Positions 1 through 10,265 of a stretch of DNA of 64,000 bases are shown piece after piece. The notes under the pieces are model-generated. The model ran no database searches. It was not told the origin of the DNA and was given only the letters and a program-made list of their open reading frames with translations. Each line of letters starts with the position of its first letter. The first letter of the stretch is position 1. The DNA is from CAWBLP01 sp963721065. GTDB lineage: Bacteria > Pseudomonadota > Alphaproteobacteria > Acetobacterales > Acetobacteraceae. Location of the stretch: positions 372,001 through 436,000 of the forward strand of contig CAVRHO010000005.1 of the NCBI GenBank assembly GCA_963721065.1. The letters are read 5' to 3'. The position numbers and the translations under genes are program-made.

Positions 1-2
1 CC

Positions 3-140
3 CCCGCCCATCCGCGCCACCGGCAGCAGCAGGCGTTGCAGCGCGGGGCCAGCGTCGCCGAGTCCAGCGTAGCCGAGACCAACGTAGCCGAGACCAGCGT
101 AGCCCTGGGCAACACGCAGATCGGCGTGCTCGGCCGCTAA
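3..140 (+). CDS. 3' end of an unidentified CDS (partial)
   Basis: An open frame runs in from the window edge to a TAA at 138-140 and encodes about 45 residues ending in GNTQIGVLGR. The middle of the peptide is a degenerate SVAET-type five-residue repeat, produced by a 15-bp DNA tandem repeat. No family is recognisable from the tail alone. It is convergent with the VOC gene. The call rests only on an uninterrupted frame to a stop, so it may be non-coding. Confidence 0.35.
   Translation, partial: PAHPRHRQQQALQRGASVAESSVAETNVAETSVALGNTQIGVLGR
57..101. repeat. 15-bp tandem repeat, 3 copies
   Basis: Three adjacent copies of a unit of the form GCCGAGACCAACGTA (57-71, 72-86, 87-101) differ at one or two positions. 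The period keeps the reading frame of the partial plus-strand ORF. Confidence 0.7.
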
Positions 141-213
141 TAGCGGTCGCGCCCGGTCATCCGGGCCACTGGCGTCACAGCCCGGCCACCGGCATCAGCC
201 GGGTCGGTCAGCT

Positions 214-259
214 GGCCACTCGCGTCAGCTTGGCCACTGGCGTCAGCTTGGCCACTGGC
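214..259. repeat. 18-bp tandem repeat overlapping the VOC stop codon
   Basis: The unit GGCCACTGGCGTCAGCTT occurs at 214-231 (one mismatch) and 232-249, with a 10-bp third partial copy at 250-259. A more diverged copy lies upstream at about 166-180. The minus-strand VOC stop codon (243-245) lies inside the array, so array length would change the protein C-terminus. Confidence 0.7.
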
Positions 260-773
260 GGCGGACAGGATCGCTGCCGTCCCAGTTGCGCGCGGCGTCC
301 CGCACCGCCGCGAATATCCGCATGCGATCCGGCGTCGCGTCGGCCATTTCGATGACGGTGCCGGGATGGCCCTCGCTGCGGAAATAAACGAAGCGGCCGC
401 GTGGGCTGTCGCCCTCCTGCCCGACGGTGTAGCCGTTGGCCAGGGCGCGGCGGAACCGCGCCTCGTAGTCCGTGGGCCAACTGGACCAGTGCTGCATGCC
501 CTCCCGCCCGGCGGCGAGGAAGTCGCGATACATGCTGGGATGATCACTGCGCTGCTGGATCAACTCCAGTTGCATGTCCCCGGAATTGGCCAGGGCGATG
601 GACACATGGATGTCGTCGTAGCGCTGGCCGGCGTAGGTGAATGCGGTCACCGGCAGGCGGTCGGTGTAGAACCATGGCCCGACACCGCATACCTCCACCC
701 AGTGCTGCATCGCGGCCTCGATATCGCGCACGACGATGCCGACCTGGCGCATATCTCCGAACAGACGGCTCAT
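243..773 (-). CDS. VOC family (glyoxalase/dioxygenase fold) protein
   Basis: A 176-residue protein starting MSRLFGDMRQVGIVVRDIEAA, the usual opening of a vicinal-oxygen-chelate domain: a short beta strand followed by an 'xxHWVEVCGVGPW' helix. One VOC module pair fills the whole length. VOC proteins bind a divalent metal and include lyases, dioxygenases and epimerases; the substrate cannot be told here. The ATG at 771-773 is chosen because GGGAGGGAGA precedes it at good spacing and the domain begins right after it. The longer frame upstream is arginine- and proline-rich and not family-like. The gene is isolated, and its 3' end runs into an 18-bp tandem repeat. Confidence 0.82.
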   Translation of the reverse strand: MSRLFGDMRQVGIVVRDIEAAMQHWVEVCGVGPWFYTDRLPVTAFTYAGQRYDDIHVSIALANSGDMQLELIQQRSDHPSMYRDFLAAGREGMQHWSSWPTDYEARFRRALANGYTVGQEGDSPRGRFVYFRSEGHPGTVIEMADATPDRMRIFAAVRDAARNWDGSDPVRRQWPS

Positions 774-1363
774 TGTCTCCCTCCCTGATCCGCATGGCCC
801 GGCGGGCCTGCCGCTGCCGCCAGCATAGCAGGCAAGCGACCGGCCACGACACGGCAATGGCGTGACACGGCGCAGGTGATGCACGTTGCGTGCCGTTTCA
901 CCGTGCGCCTGATGACCCGAGCGATCCGTCGGAGCGCGTCTCGTGCATGTTATGCGAATCGGTGCGCCTGGTCGCGTTCAGCCGTTTCCAACTCTGCCGG
1001 CGAGGAATTGCCCGGGGAATTTTTGCAGGTAGCATCTGCAACGTCGCAAACCATCGTGCCAGTGAACCATGGTTCCCGGGCGCAGGTCCGATGAGAGTGC
1101 GTGCCATGTCGTTAGCACGACGTTAGCATTTCAGACAGAAGGATCTTCGATGAAGTTGCAGTCACGCTCGGCGTTAGCGATAACCTTGCGTCGGATCGCG
1201 GGTCCGTGACGTTGACGATCAGGCGCGTGAGGCATGCAACGGGTCCGGCGTCGATCAGGCGGCATGCCAGTTTTGTCCAGCCAGAAGCAGATTTTATCGA
1301 ACCTTCCCGGTTGCGCTCCGTTGCCGCGCTTACGATGTACATCGGCGCAAACCCGAGACAGAG
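774..1363. other. 590-bp gap between the VOC gene and the DUF4168 gene
   Basis: No convincing gene on either strand. The stretch is less GC-rich than its neighbours and must hold the promoters for the VOC gene (leftward) and the DUF4168 gene (rightward). A short direct repeat, GTTAGCA, occurs twice near 1110-1130. I could not identify a clear -35/-10 pair. Confidence 0.5.
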
Positions 1364-1375
1364 ATGGAGCAACGC

Positions 1376-1687
1376 ATGGCCGGATCCGAGAATCCCCGCA
1401 CAGACACTGGAAATTCTGAGGCCCAGGTGCCGGACGAAATGGTTGCCAAGGTCGGCGCTGCTGTCGGCCAGGTAGCGATGATCCGGCAGGAGTACACGCA
1501 GCGCGTGCAGTCGGCCGGGACCGACGACGAGCGGGACCATCTTGCCGACCAGGCGCAGCAGGCTGCGGTGAAGGCCATCAACGACCAGGGTATTTCCGTT
1601 ACGGAATACAACGAGGTTGTCACGGCGGCCGAAGGCAATCAGGACCTGGAAGATAAGCTGATCATGGCGGCCCGCGCCGCAAGCTGA
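1376..1687 (+). CDS. DUF4168 domain-containing protein
   Basis: About 103 residues, acidic and helical, with no signal peptide. The C-terminal part (ISVTEYNEVV...NQDLEDKLIMAA) matches the DUF4168 pattern, in which a helix containing an 'EYN' motif precedes a short amphipathic tail. The family has no established biochemical role. Two in-frame ATGs exist at 1364 and 1376; the second is preferred because GGAG lies six bases before it. The gene stands alone and is followed by a strong hairpin at 1781-1815, so it is probably monocistronic. Confidence 0.75.
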   Translation: MAGSENPRTDTGNSEAQVPDEMVAKVGAAVGQVAMIRQEYTQRVQSAGTDDERDHLADQAQQAAVKAINDQGISVTEYNEVVTAAEGNQDLEDKLIMAARAAS

Positions 1688-1780
1688 CGTTTCCGGGCCC
1701 GCACCGAATTCTCGTCCGGGATGGTATCCGGCTTGACGCCTGACGTCGCCGGATGACCGGAACGGTCGAGTGCGATCCGC

Positions 1781-1815
1781 AGATTTGCCGCCGGGCTTCG
1801 TTCGGCGGCAAATTG
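1781..1815 (+). terminator. hairpin downstream of the DUF4168 gene
   Basis: TTTGCCGCCG (1784-1793) and CGGCGGCAAA (1803-1812) form a perfect 10-bp stem with a 9-base loop, extendable by an A-T and a G-U pair. It lies 95 bp after the stop. There is no long T tract, so a transcriptional role is a moderate inference. Confidence 0.5.
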
Positions 1816-1978
1816 CGTGCGGGATGGGGGTTGGCGGGGTGCTGGTTGGCGGATTCTGGCGCCACTGGCGCCCGCACTGTCAGTATCGGTCAAGCGGACT
1901 GTGATCCGGTCCGGCCTCGATCCGGACAAAGGGCAGGCGGCGGCACAATCAATCAGGTTGTAGCGGGCGAAGGTAAAT

Positions 1979-2133
1979 CATCCACGTCTTCGTCATGCCG
2001 AAAGCATCCCGCCACCCCAACCTGCGAAGCCACTGCCAACGATCCGGACAGCTGTACGTTCTGGATTCCGCATGGCACAAACGTGGATGTCCGGCCTGTG
2101 CCGGCCATGACGGTGTGGTGGCGGCAATGCCGG
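1979..2133. repeat. dispersed palindromic element, family A (copy 1)
   Basis: The left end reads ATCCACGTCTTCGTCATGCCG and is inverted about 90 bp later as CATGGCACAAACGTGGATG. This is followed by a hairpin, CCGGCCTGTGCCGG, then CATGACGG and a GGCGGCAATGCC tail. The same ordered arrangement with the same spacing type occurs at 11560-11715. No coding sequence is evident. The rest of the 1816-2342 gap holds nothing recognisable. Confidence 0.7.
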
Positions 2134-2342
2134 CAGGTCATGCCGAATGCGAAACCGTGGGTAAGGATCTGCCCCACGCCGATCGAGACGTCGTAGGGGC
2201 GAGCACCGCCCAAACGTGGCGCAGTTCGGTGCCGGTGGCTCACCGGAGTGCTGCGCCTCAACCCAGGACAGCCACCGCGATGCGCGTGACGCCCACCGCC
2301 GGGGGAACCGGGAACTCCGGCGCAGGTCAGCGGGCGTGCTGC

Positions 2343-3080
2343 TCAGACCCGTTGCCCGCCGTCGATATGGATCTCCGACCCTGAAATATACGCCGCTGTC
2401 GGCGAGCACAGGAACAGCAGCAGGTCCGCCACTTCCGTGGGCTTGCCCATCCGGCGCAGCGGAATGTGACGGTCCACGATCGCGTCGGTGCCCGGCGACA
2501 GGATGCCCGTGTCGATCTCCCCCGGCGACACCGCGTTGACCCGCACCCCGGAGCGCCCGAAGTCCGCCGCCAGTTCCCGCGTCAGCGCCCACAACGCCGC
2601 CTTGGATGTCGCATAGGCCGCCGAGGCGAAGGGATGCACGCGCGAGCCCACGATCGAGGTCATGTTCACCACGGTCCCTCGCGCCGCCTCCAACTGCGGG
2701 CGCAGCCCCTGCACCAGCGCGACGCAGGAGAAGAAGTTCACGTTGAAGATGTGCAGCCAGTCGGCGTAGCCCATCTCGAGCGCCGAAATCTTCCCGCCCC
2801 CCGCATGTTTCGGCGAAATCGCCGCGTTGTTGACCAGCGCATCCAGCCCGTCGCCCATCATGTCGCGCAGCCGCGGCATGGCGGCGTGCACGGCGTCGAT
2901 ATCGGCCAGGTCCAGTTGGATGTGGTTGTCGCGTCCGCCCTCCCATGGGCAACGCGGATCGAACGCCTGGCGGGAAATGGTCAGCACGCGCCATCCCGCC
3001 TCGCCGAACGTCTTGACCGTGGCATGGCCGATCCCGCGGCTCGCCCCGGTCAGCAGCAGCACCCGCTGTCGCTCCGCCAT
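2343..3080 (-). CDS. SDR family oxidoreductase
   Basis: A 245-residue classical short-chain dehydrogenase/reductase. The N-terminal Rossmann motif is TGASRGIGHA, the structural NNA motif is VNNAAIS, and the catalytic Ser and Tyr-x3-Lys appear as MTSIVGS and YATSKAA. The C-terminus ends in the usual GSEIHIDGGQRV. It is expected to be a cytoplasmic NAD(P)-dependent oxidoreductase; the substrate is unknown. The start at 3078-3080 has GGAAAGGAC before it, while the longer frame is not family-like. It follows the amidohydrolase gene by 103 bp on the same strand, so the two may be co-transcribed. Confidence 0.88.
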   Translation of the reverse strand: MAERQRVLLLTGASRGIGHATVKTFGEAGWRVLTISRQAFDPRCPWEGGRDNHIQLDLADIDAVHAAMPRLRDMMGDGLDALVNNAAISPKHAGGGKISALEMGYADWLHIFNVNFFSCVALVQGLRPQLEAARGTVVNMTSIVGSRVHPFASAAYATSKAALWALTRELAADFGRSGVRVNAVSPGEIDTGILSPGTDAIVDRHIPLRRMGKPTEVADLLLFLCSPTAAYISGSEIHIDGGQRV

Positions 3081-3183
3081 GACAGTCCTTTCCCGGCCAG
3101 CACCCATGGCGCACGATGCCCAGGGGGCGCCGCCATGATCGGGCGGCAGCGCCTGGGTTTGCAAGCCGGACGTGACCGGCTGT

Positions 3184-4333
3184 TCAGTTGATCCCGTACA
3201 GCCGAGCGACGTTGTCGCAGACGATCTTGCGCTGCACCGCCGGCGAGAAGGCGGACAGGTTCTCGGCCAGCACGCGGCGGGAGTCGGGCCACAGCGAGTC
3301 CGGATGCGGGTAGTCCGAGCCCCACATCACGTTGTCCTCACCGATCAGCGGCACGATCGGTTCCAGGAACTTGTCCTGCTGGTAGGTGACGTAGCCCTGG
3401 CGACGGAAATAGTCGGACGGCTTCATCGAGAATCCCAGGCTGCGGGCGCGGTCGTGATACTCGGTGTCGAGCCGGTCGAAGATGTAGGGCAGCCAGGTCA
3501 CGCCGGACTCGCCCAGCACGAAGTTGAAGTCGGGGTATTTCTCGCAGGCGCCGGACGCCAGCAGCGACACCAGCACTTCCATCGTGTCGGTCTGGAACAG
3601 GGCGGAGCGGACCAGGCGGTATTCGGTGGCGTATTCCTTCTCCATCTCCGGCGTGTCCGGGCGCGCGGGCCGCCTTGAAGCCCGTGGAGTGGAAGGAGAT
3701 CGGGAAGCGGCATTCCGCGGCGGCTTCCCACAGCGCGTACCAGTCGTGGTGCCACAGCGGGATGCCCATGCGCTTGAACGCGAGGTCGCCGCCGCGCAGG
3801 CCCAGCTTCGCGCAGCGGCGCACTTCGGCGGCGGCGGATTTCGGGTCGCTGTTCGGCACGATGGCGAGCGGGAACACGCGGTTCGGGTCGGCCCGCCTGG
3901 CGAAGTCGGCGACCCAGTCGTTGTACACCGTGTCGGCCCAGTCGCGCATGCTGGTGTCGCTGATCATCTCGTTGATCATCAGGCAGCCGTACACGACCTC
4001 GGCGGCGACGCCGTCCTTGTTGAGATCGGCGATACGCGTTTCCGGCGTGGTCGGGCGCGTGGTGGCGCCGCGGCGATAGTCCCACTCGAAACCGGCGTCC
4101 TTCATTTCGTCCACGTGGTGGAACGAGCCCTTCTGGTATTTCAGGAAGCCGGGGCCGACGCCGTTCCACATCCCGCGTTCCTGGCCGTCCACGATCCAGT
4201 GCAGGCCGTCGTCGCGTTCCTCGGTGCGGGGGATCATGTCGCGCCATTCGCGGGGCGCCTGGGCGGACCAGAGATCGGCGGGGCAGTAAGTCAGGTCGAT
4301 GTGATTATCGGCCGAGATCAGCTTTTCCTGCAT
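3184..4333 (-). CDS. amidohydrolase family protein, interrupted by a +1 frameshift
   Basis: The reconstructed protein has about 382 residues. The upstream frame begins MQEKLISADNHIDL, carrying a metal-site-like D-x-H, and continues to FHSTGFKAARA. The downstream frame resumes at PDTPEMEKEYATEYR and ends VMWGSDYPHPDS...LYGIN, typical of amidohydrolase_2 (decarboxylase/hydrolase) proteins including the GSDYPH metal motif. The frames join exactly if one G is removed from the GGG run at 3659-3661. The start has an excellent AGGAGGT site. Both halves keep conserved residues, so the break looks recent or is a sequence error. The substrate is unknown; the nearby SDR may act in the same pathway. Confidence 0.8.
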
Positions 4334-4598
4334 GGGGATACCTCCTCGCGTGCCGTAGTACCGGGAACCGACGGAGAGCCAATCAATGTGCCAGGATCAG
4401 GACTGCGCTGGTCCTTGGCCATGACATGGCACGATACGGTCGGGGGGATGGCGTGGCAACTCCGGAGGTCCGTGGGGGCGGGGTGGTCCCCAAGAAGTCG
4501 GAGCAGATGAACGCGGATGCTGCGGCGGGGGACGAAATTCTCCAGCAGAAACGGATGCAGCGGCAGAGCAGCCATTCATCACACGCCCCCAAACGCAA
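4334..4598. other. gap with a partial family-C repeat
   Basis: No gene is visible. Bases 4504-4523 (AGATGAACGCGGATGCTGCGG type) match one arm of the large hairpin element at 31521-31630, and a looser inverted counterpart follows near 4548-4562. The remainder holds nothing I can name. Confidence 0.4.
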
Positions 4599-4641
4599 CG
4601 TGCCGGACCCGCCGGGGAAAAACCCCGGCAAGCCCGGCACG
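4599..4641 (-). terminator. two-tier hairpin terminator after the SDR gene
   Basis: The outer stem CGTGCCGG (4599-4606) pairs with CCGGCACG (4634-4641). The inner stem GCCGGGG (4611-4617) pairs with CCCCGGC (4623-4629) around an AAAAA loop. It sits 51 bp beyond the stop of the minus-strand SDR and is followed on that strand by TTGCGTTT. Confidence 0.65.
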
Positions 4642-4692
4642 CGAAACGCGAAACCGACAGTCATGCCAGGCGGAAAACCCGCCCGACCGGCC

Positions 4693-5607
4693 TTATAGCG
4701 GATCCCAGTCGAACACCTCGCCCGAGCGGTCCAGCGGCATGAACGCCGCCTTCAGCGCCGGCGCGGCGTGTTCGGCGATGCTCTCCGGCGTCCAGCCCTC
4801 GGCGCGGTGCACGATGCGGATCGGGCGCGGCGAGCTGAACAGGATCACCTCGTTCATGCGCGTGCCGAACACCTGGCCGGTGACGCCCTTGGCGGCGTCG
4901 GACGACAGGTACACCGCCATCGGCGCGTTCTTGTCCGGCGTCATCTTCTGGATCTTCGCCACCCGCGCCTGCTGCTCGGGCGTCGAGGCCGGGATCGAGC
5001 TGGTCATGCGGCTCCAGGCGAACGGCGCGATGCAGTTGGAGCGTACGTTGTAGCGCGCCATGTCCAGCGCGATCGACTTGGACAACGCGGTCATGCCCAG
5101 CTTCGCCGCCGCGTAGTTGGCCTGGCCGAAATTGCCGATCAGGCCCGACGTCGAGGACATGTGCACGAAGGTGCCGCTCTCCTGCTTGCGGTAGTGCTCC
5201 GCCGCCGCGCGGGAGACGAAGAAGCTGCCGTTCAGGTGCACCGAGATCACCGACAGCCAGTCATCCTCGCTCATCTTGTGGAAGATGACGTCGCGCAGGA
5301 TGCCGGCGTTGTTCACCACCGCATCGACGCGGCCGAAATTGTCCAGCGCGGCCTGGATGATCTTCTTCGCGGAGCCCCAGGAGGCGACGGACTCGGTGCA
5401 CAGCGCGGCCTCGCCGCCCTTCTGCTTGATCATCTGCACGGTCTGCTCGCCCGGGGTGGCCGAGGCGCCCTCACCCGACAGCGACGCGCCGATATCCGCG
5501 ACGATCACCTTGGCACCCGCGCCCGCCATCATGATCGCGATCTCGCGTCCGATGCCGCCGCCGGCGCCGGTGACCACCGCCACCTTGCCTTCCATCATGC
5601 CCGCCAT
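4693..5607 (-). CDS. SDR family oxidoreductase, 3-hydroxyacyl-CoA dehydrogenase-like
   Basis: A 304-residue SDR with cofactor motif TGAGGGIGRE, VNNAGILRD, and catalytic SSTSG...YAAAKLG. The insert after the first strand (IGASLSGEGASATPGEQ) and the C-terminal extension ending FDWDPL resemble the N-terminal dehydrogenase domain of peroxisomal multifunctional enzyme type 2, so oxidation of a 3-hydroxyacyl-CoA is a reasonable guess. The start is supported by GGAGGAC seven bases upstream. It is transcribed alone, ends at a strong hairpin and is divergent from the helicase operon. Confidence 0.85.
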   Translation of the reverse strand: MAGMMEGKVAVVTGAGGGIGREIAIMMAGAGAKVIVADIGASLSGEGASATPGEQTVQMIKQKGGEAALCTESVASWGSAKKIIQAALDNFGRVDAVVNNAGILRDVIFHKMSEDDWLSVISVHLNGSFFVSRAAAEHYRKQESGTFVHMSSTSGLIGNFGQANYAAAKLGMTALSKSIALDMARYNVRSNCIAPFAWSRMTSSIPASTPEQQARVAKIQKMTPDKNAPMAVYLSSDAAKGVTGQVFGTRMNEVILFSSPRPIRIVHRAEGWTPESIAEHAAPALKAAFMPLDRSGEVFDWDPL

Positions 5608-6062
5608 GCCTGTCCTCCGTGGATTTGGCTACCGGCGGGTATTAGTCCGGACCGGACGGGTTGTGAACCCGGCGGCGGCGGACGCGCCGGCCGGGCGGGG
5701 TGTCCGCGCCGCGCCGGCGTGACAGCGGGGCGGGACGCGCGACAAAAAAAGTCCATGCGGATTTCGGTCGGTCCCCTCGGCGCCCGCAGATGGTGCGGTA
5801 TCGCGTACAGGTTTCGGCGTGCTCGCGGGTTTCCGGGAAGCAACGCCCAGGGAGTCTCCGCATGCGATGGTCGTCACCGGCCGCGATCGCCCGATGGAAC
5901 GTCGAAATCGGCGCGCATGGCTGGTTTGTTTCGGAATCCTGGTTGACTTTCCGGTGCCTACTCTTGATATGCGGCGTATTGCGCGCGAGGGGCGTTGCTG
6001 CACGTGCGCCCTGGCGTCCGTTGCGGCCCCGGCCGCCGCCAGATTTAGCGACTGGACCCGAT
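5608..6062. other. 455-bp divergent region upstream of the helicase operon
   Basis: This carries the promoters of the leftward SDR and the rightward helicase. The plus-strand frame stays open through it, but the translation is arginine-, tryptophan- and proline-rich and unlike helicase N-termini, so it is treated as untranslated. A relatively AT-rich patch lies near 5925-5970. No firm promoter call. Confidence 0.45.
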
Positions 6063-7702
<1,640 letters not shown>

Positions 7703-7706
<4 letters not shown>

Positions 7707-8914
7707 ACGACGCGCCCGTAAAGCCGGCTCACAAGAGCCGCTTCACCCCGTTCCAGTGGGACGATCCGCTGCGGTTCGACACGCAGTTGACCGAGGACGA
7801 ACGCGCGATCCGCGACTCGGCGCACCAGTACTGCCAGGAGAAACTGTTCCCCCGCGTGCTGCAGGCGAACCGTGCGGAGACGTTCGACCGCTCCATCATG
7901 AACGAGATGGGGGAGATGGGCTTCCTGGGCGCCACGCTCGACAGCCACGGCTGCGCCGGCGTGAATTACGTCAGCTACGGCCTGATCTCCCGCGAGGTCG
8001 AACGCGTCGACTCCGGCTACCGCTCCGCCTTCTCCGTGCAGTCGTCGCTGGTGATGTACCCGATCTGGGCGTTCGGCTCCGAGGCGCAGAAGGACAAGTT
8101 CCTGCCCAGGCTGCGCAGCGGTGAGTTCGTCGGCTGCTTCGGCCTGACCGAACCGGATGCCGGATCCGACCCGGCGTCGATGCGCACCCGCGCCAAGAGC
8201 GTGGATGGCGGCTTCGTGCTGAACGGGTCGAAGACCTGGATCAGCAATTCGCCGATCGCCGACGTGCTGCTGGTCTGGGCCAAGGACGACGCCGGCGATA
8301 TCCGCGGCTTCCTGCTGGAACGCGGCATGCAGGGCCTGACGACGCCGAAGATCGAGGGCAAGTTCTCGCTGCGCGCGTCCGTCACCGGCATGATCATGAT
8401 GCAGGACGTGTTCGTGCCGGCCGAGAACATGCTGCCGAACGTGAAGGGGCTGCGCGGCCCGTTCTCCTGCCTCAACAACGCCCGCTACGGCATCGCCTGG
8501 GGTGCGCTGGGGGCGGCGGAGTTCTGCTGGCACGCCGCCCGTACCTACACCCTGGAACGCAAGATGTTCGGCAAGCCGCTGGCGGCGACGCAGCTCATCC
8601 AGAAGAAGCTGGCCGACATGCAGACCGAGATCACCCTCGGCCTCCATTCCGTCCTTCAGCTCGGCCGCCTGATGGACGCGTACAACGCGTCGCCGGAAAT
8701 GATCAGCCTGCTGAAGCGCAACAACTGCGGCAAGGCGCTGGATATCGCCCGGGTCGCGCGGGACATGCACGGCGGCAACGGCATCGTCGATGAGTACCAC
8801 GTGATCCGTCACGTGATGAACCTGGAGACGGTGAACACCTACGAGGGCACGCATGACGTGCACGCGCTGATCCTGGGCCGTGCGCAAACGGGCCTCAACG
8901 CCTTCGGTAGCTGA
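7703..8914 (+). CDS. gcdH: glutaryl-CoA dehydrogenase
   Basis: A 403-residue acyl-CoA dehydrogenase matching the glutaryl-CoA subgroup. It has the substrate-carboxylate-binding YRSAFSVQSSL segment (Arg107), FAD-contact GLTEPDAGSDPASM, and catalytic Glu381 in NTYEGTHDVHALILGRA. It oxidises and decarboxylates glutaryl-CoA to crotonyl-CoA in lysine and tryptophan breakdown, passing electrons to ETF. The GTG start overlaps the helicase stop by 4 bp, so translation is probably coupled. No other glutarate-pathway gene is adjacent, so this is a positional rather than metabolic operon. Confidence 0.93.
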
Positions 8915-10235
8915 CCCCGTCCCGGTCCGCATCGAGCGGATCGGCGCGGAGGGTGACGGGATAGGCCGGCTCCCGGACGGCAAGCCGGTTTATGTGCCCT
9001 TCACCCTGCCCGGGGAGCTGGTGCGCATCCGCCCGGGTGCGCGGCGCGGCGACGGATGGGCCGGCGTGCTGGACACAGCGCGGGAACCGGACCCGCTGCT
9101 GGAGCCGTGCGCGTCGCGGGTGGCGCCGCCCTGCCCGCATTTCGGCACCTGCGGCGGCTGCGTGCTGCAGCACTGGCGGCCGGACGACTACCTGGCATGG
9201 AAATCCGGACTTCTGCGCGACGCGCTGCGCCGGGCCGGCTACGCCGATGCGGCGGTCGCACCGATCCGCACGACGGCCCCGTTCGAGCGTCGGCGCATGG
9301 ACCTGGCGGTGCGCCGGGCAGGCACCGGCGTGGCGGTCGGCCTGCATGCGCGCGGCGGGCCGGTGACCGACCTGCAGGCATGCCACGTGCTGCATCCCGA
9401 CCTGTTTGCCCTGGCAATGGCGCTGCGCCCGGTGCTCGCCGAACTGGACGGGCTGCGGCGTGACGGGTCGGTGGTGGCCAGTCTGTGCGACGCCGGCGCC
9501 GACCTGCTGCTGCGCACCGACGCCGAACTCGGGGCGGCGGATCGGGCACGCCTGGTCGCGTTCGCGCGCGCGCAGCGTCTGGCCCGCGTGAGCTGGGCGC
9601 GAGGGAACACGGTCGCGGAGCCGGTGCTGATCCTGCGTCCACCCGTGGTTGCCTTGTCCGGCGTCACGGTGCAGCCGCCGCCAGGCGGGTTCCTGCAAGC
9701 CTCGGCCGCGGGCGAGGCCGCCATCGTGGATGCCGTGCTGGCCGGGTTGCCACAGCGGCTGCCGGCACGCGCCCGCGCCATCGAACTCTATGCCGGTTGT
9801 GGCACGCTGAGTTTTGCGCTGGCGCAACGCGTGCGGGTGGTCGCCTTCGAGGGCGACGGCGCGGCCGCGGGTGCGTTGCGCCAGGCGGCCAACGCCGCCG
9901 GGCTGGCAGGGCGGGTTTCGGTCACCCAGCGCGATCTCGGCCGCCAGCCGCTGTCCGCCGCGGAACTCGCGGGTGTCTCCGCGGTGGTGCTGGATCCGCC
10001 GCATGCCGGCGCCGCGGCGCAGATGACGCAGATCGCGTCGGCCGGTCCGCCACGCGTCATCTATGTCAGTTGCAACCCGGCCGCCCTGGCCCGGGACGCG
10101 CGCGTTCTGCAGCAGGGCGGTTACCGGCTGCTGTCGGCCACGCCGATCGACCAGTTCCTGTGGTCTGCCCGGCTGGAGAGCGTGTGCGTGTTCGAAGCGC
10201 CAGGCCGCGGTTCCCCTGGCGCGGGGAAGCGCTGA
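8880..10235 (+). CDS. TRAM-domain class I RNA (uracil-C5) methyltransferase, RlmD-like
   Basis: A 451-residue protein. An N-terminal TRAM-like beta barrel (about 10-70) is followed by a Cys cluster, CASRVAPPCPHFGTCGGC, which fits a 4Fe-4S site. The C-terminal half has the SAM-binding ELYAGCGTLSFAL motif, the DPPHAG motif and the catalytic SCNPA cysteine of RlmD/TrmA-type m5U methyltransferases. It should methylate a uridine in rRNA or tRNA. The GTG start lies 35 bp inside the end of gcdH; no later start preserves the TRAM domain. Whether the target is U1939 (RlmD) or another site cannot be decided from sequence. Confidence 0.87.
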   Translation: MRKRASTPSVADPVPVRIERIGAEGDGIGRLPDGKPVYVPFTLPGELVRIRPGARRGDGWAGVLDTAREPDPLLEPCASRVAPPCPHFGTCGGCVLQHWRPDDYLAWKSGLLRDALRRAGYADAAVAPIRTTAPFERRRMDLAVRRAGTGVAVGLHARGGPVTDLQACHVLHPDLFALAMALRPVLAELDGLRRDGSVVASLCDAGADLLLRTDAELGAADRARLVAFARAQRLARVSWARGNTVAEPVLILRPPVVALSGVTVQPPPGGFLQASAAGEAAIVDAVLAGLPQRLPARARAIELYAGCGTLSFALAQRVRVVAFEGDGAAAGALRQAANAAGLAGRVSVTQRDLGRQPLSAAELAGVSAVVLDPPHAGAAAQMTQIASAGPPRVIYVSCNPAALARDARVLQQGGYRLLSATPIDQFLWSARLESVCVFEAPGRGSPGAGKR

Positions 10236-10265
10236 CGGGGGCCGGGAAGCCGATCGGGCCCGGAG

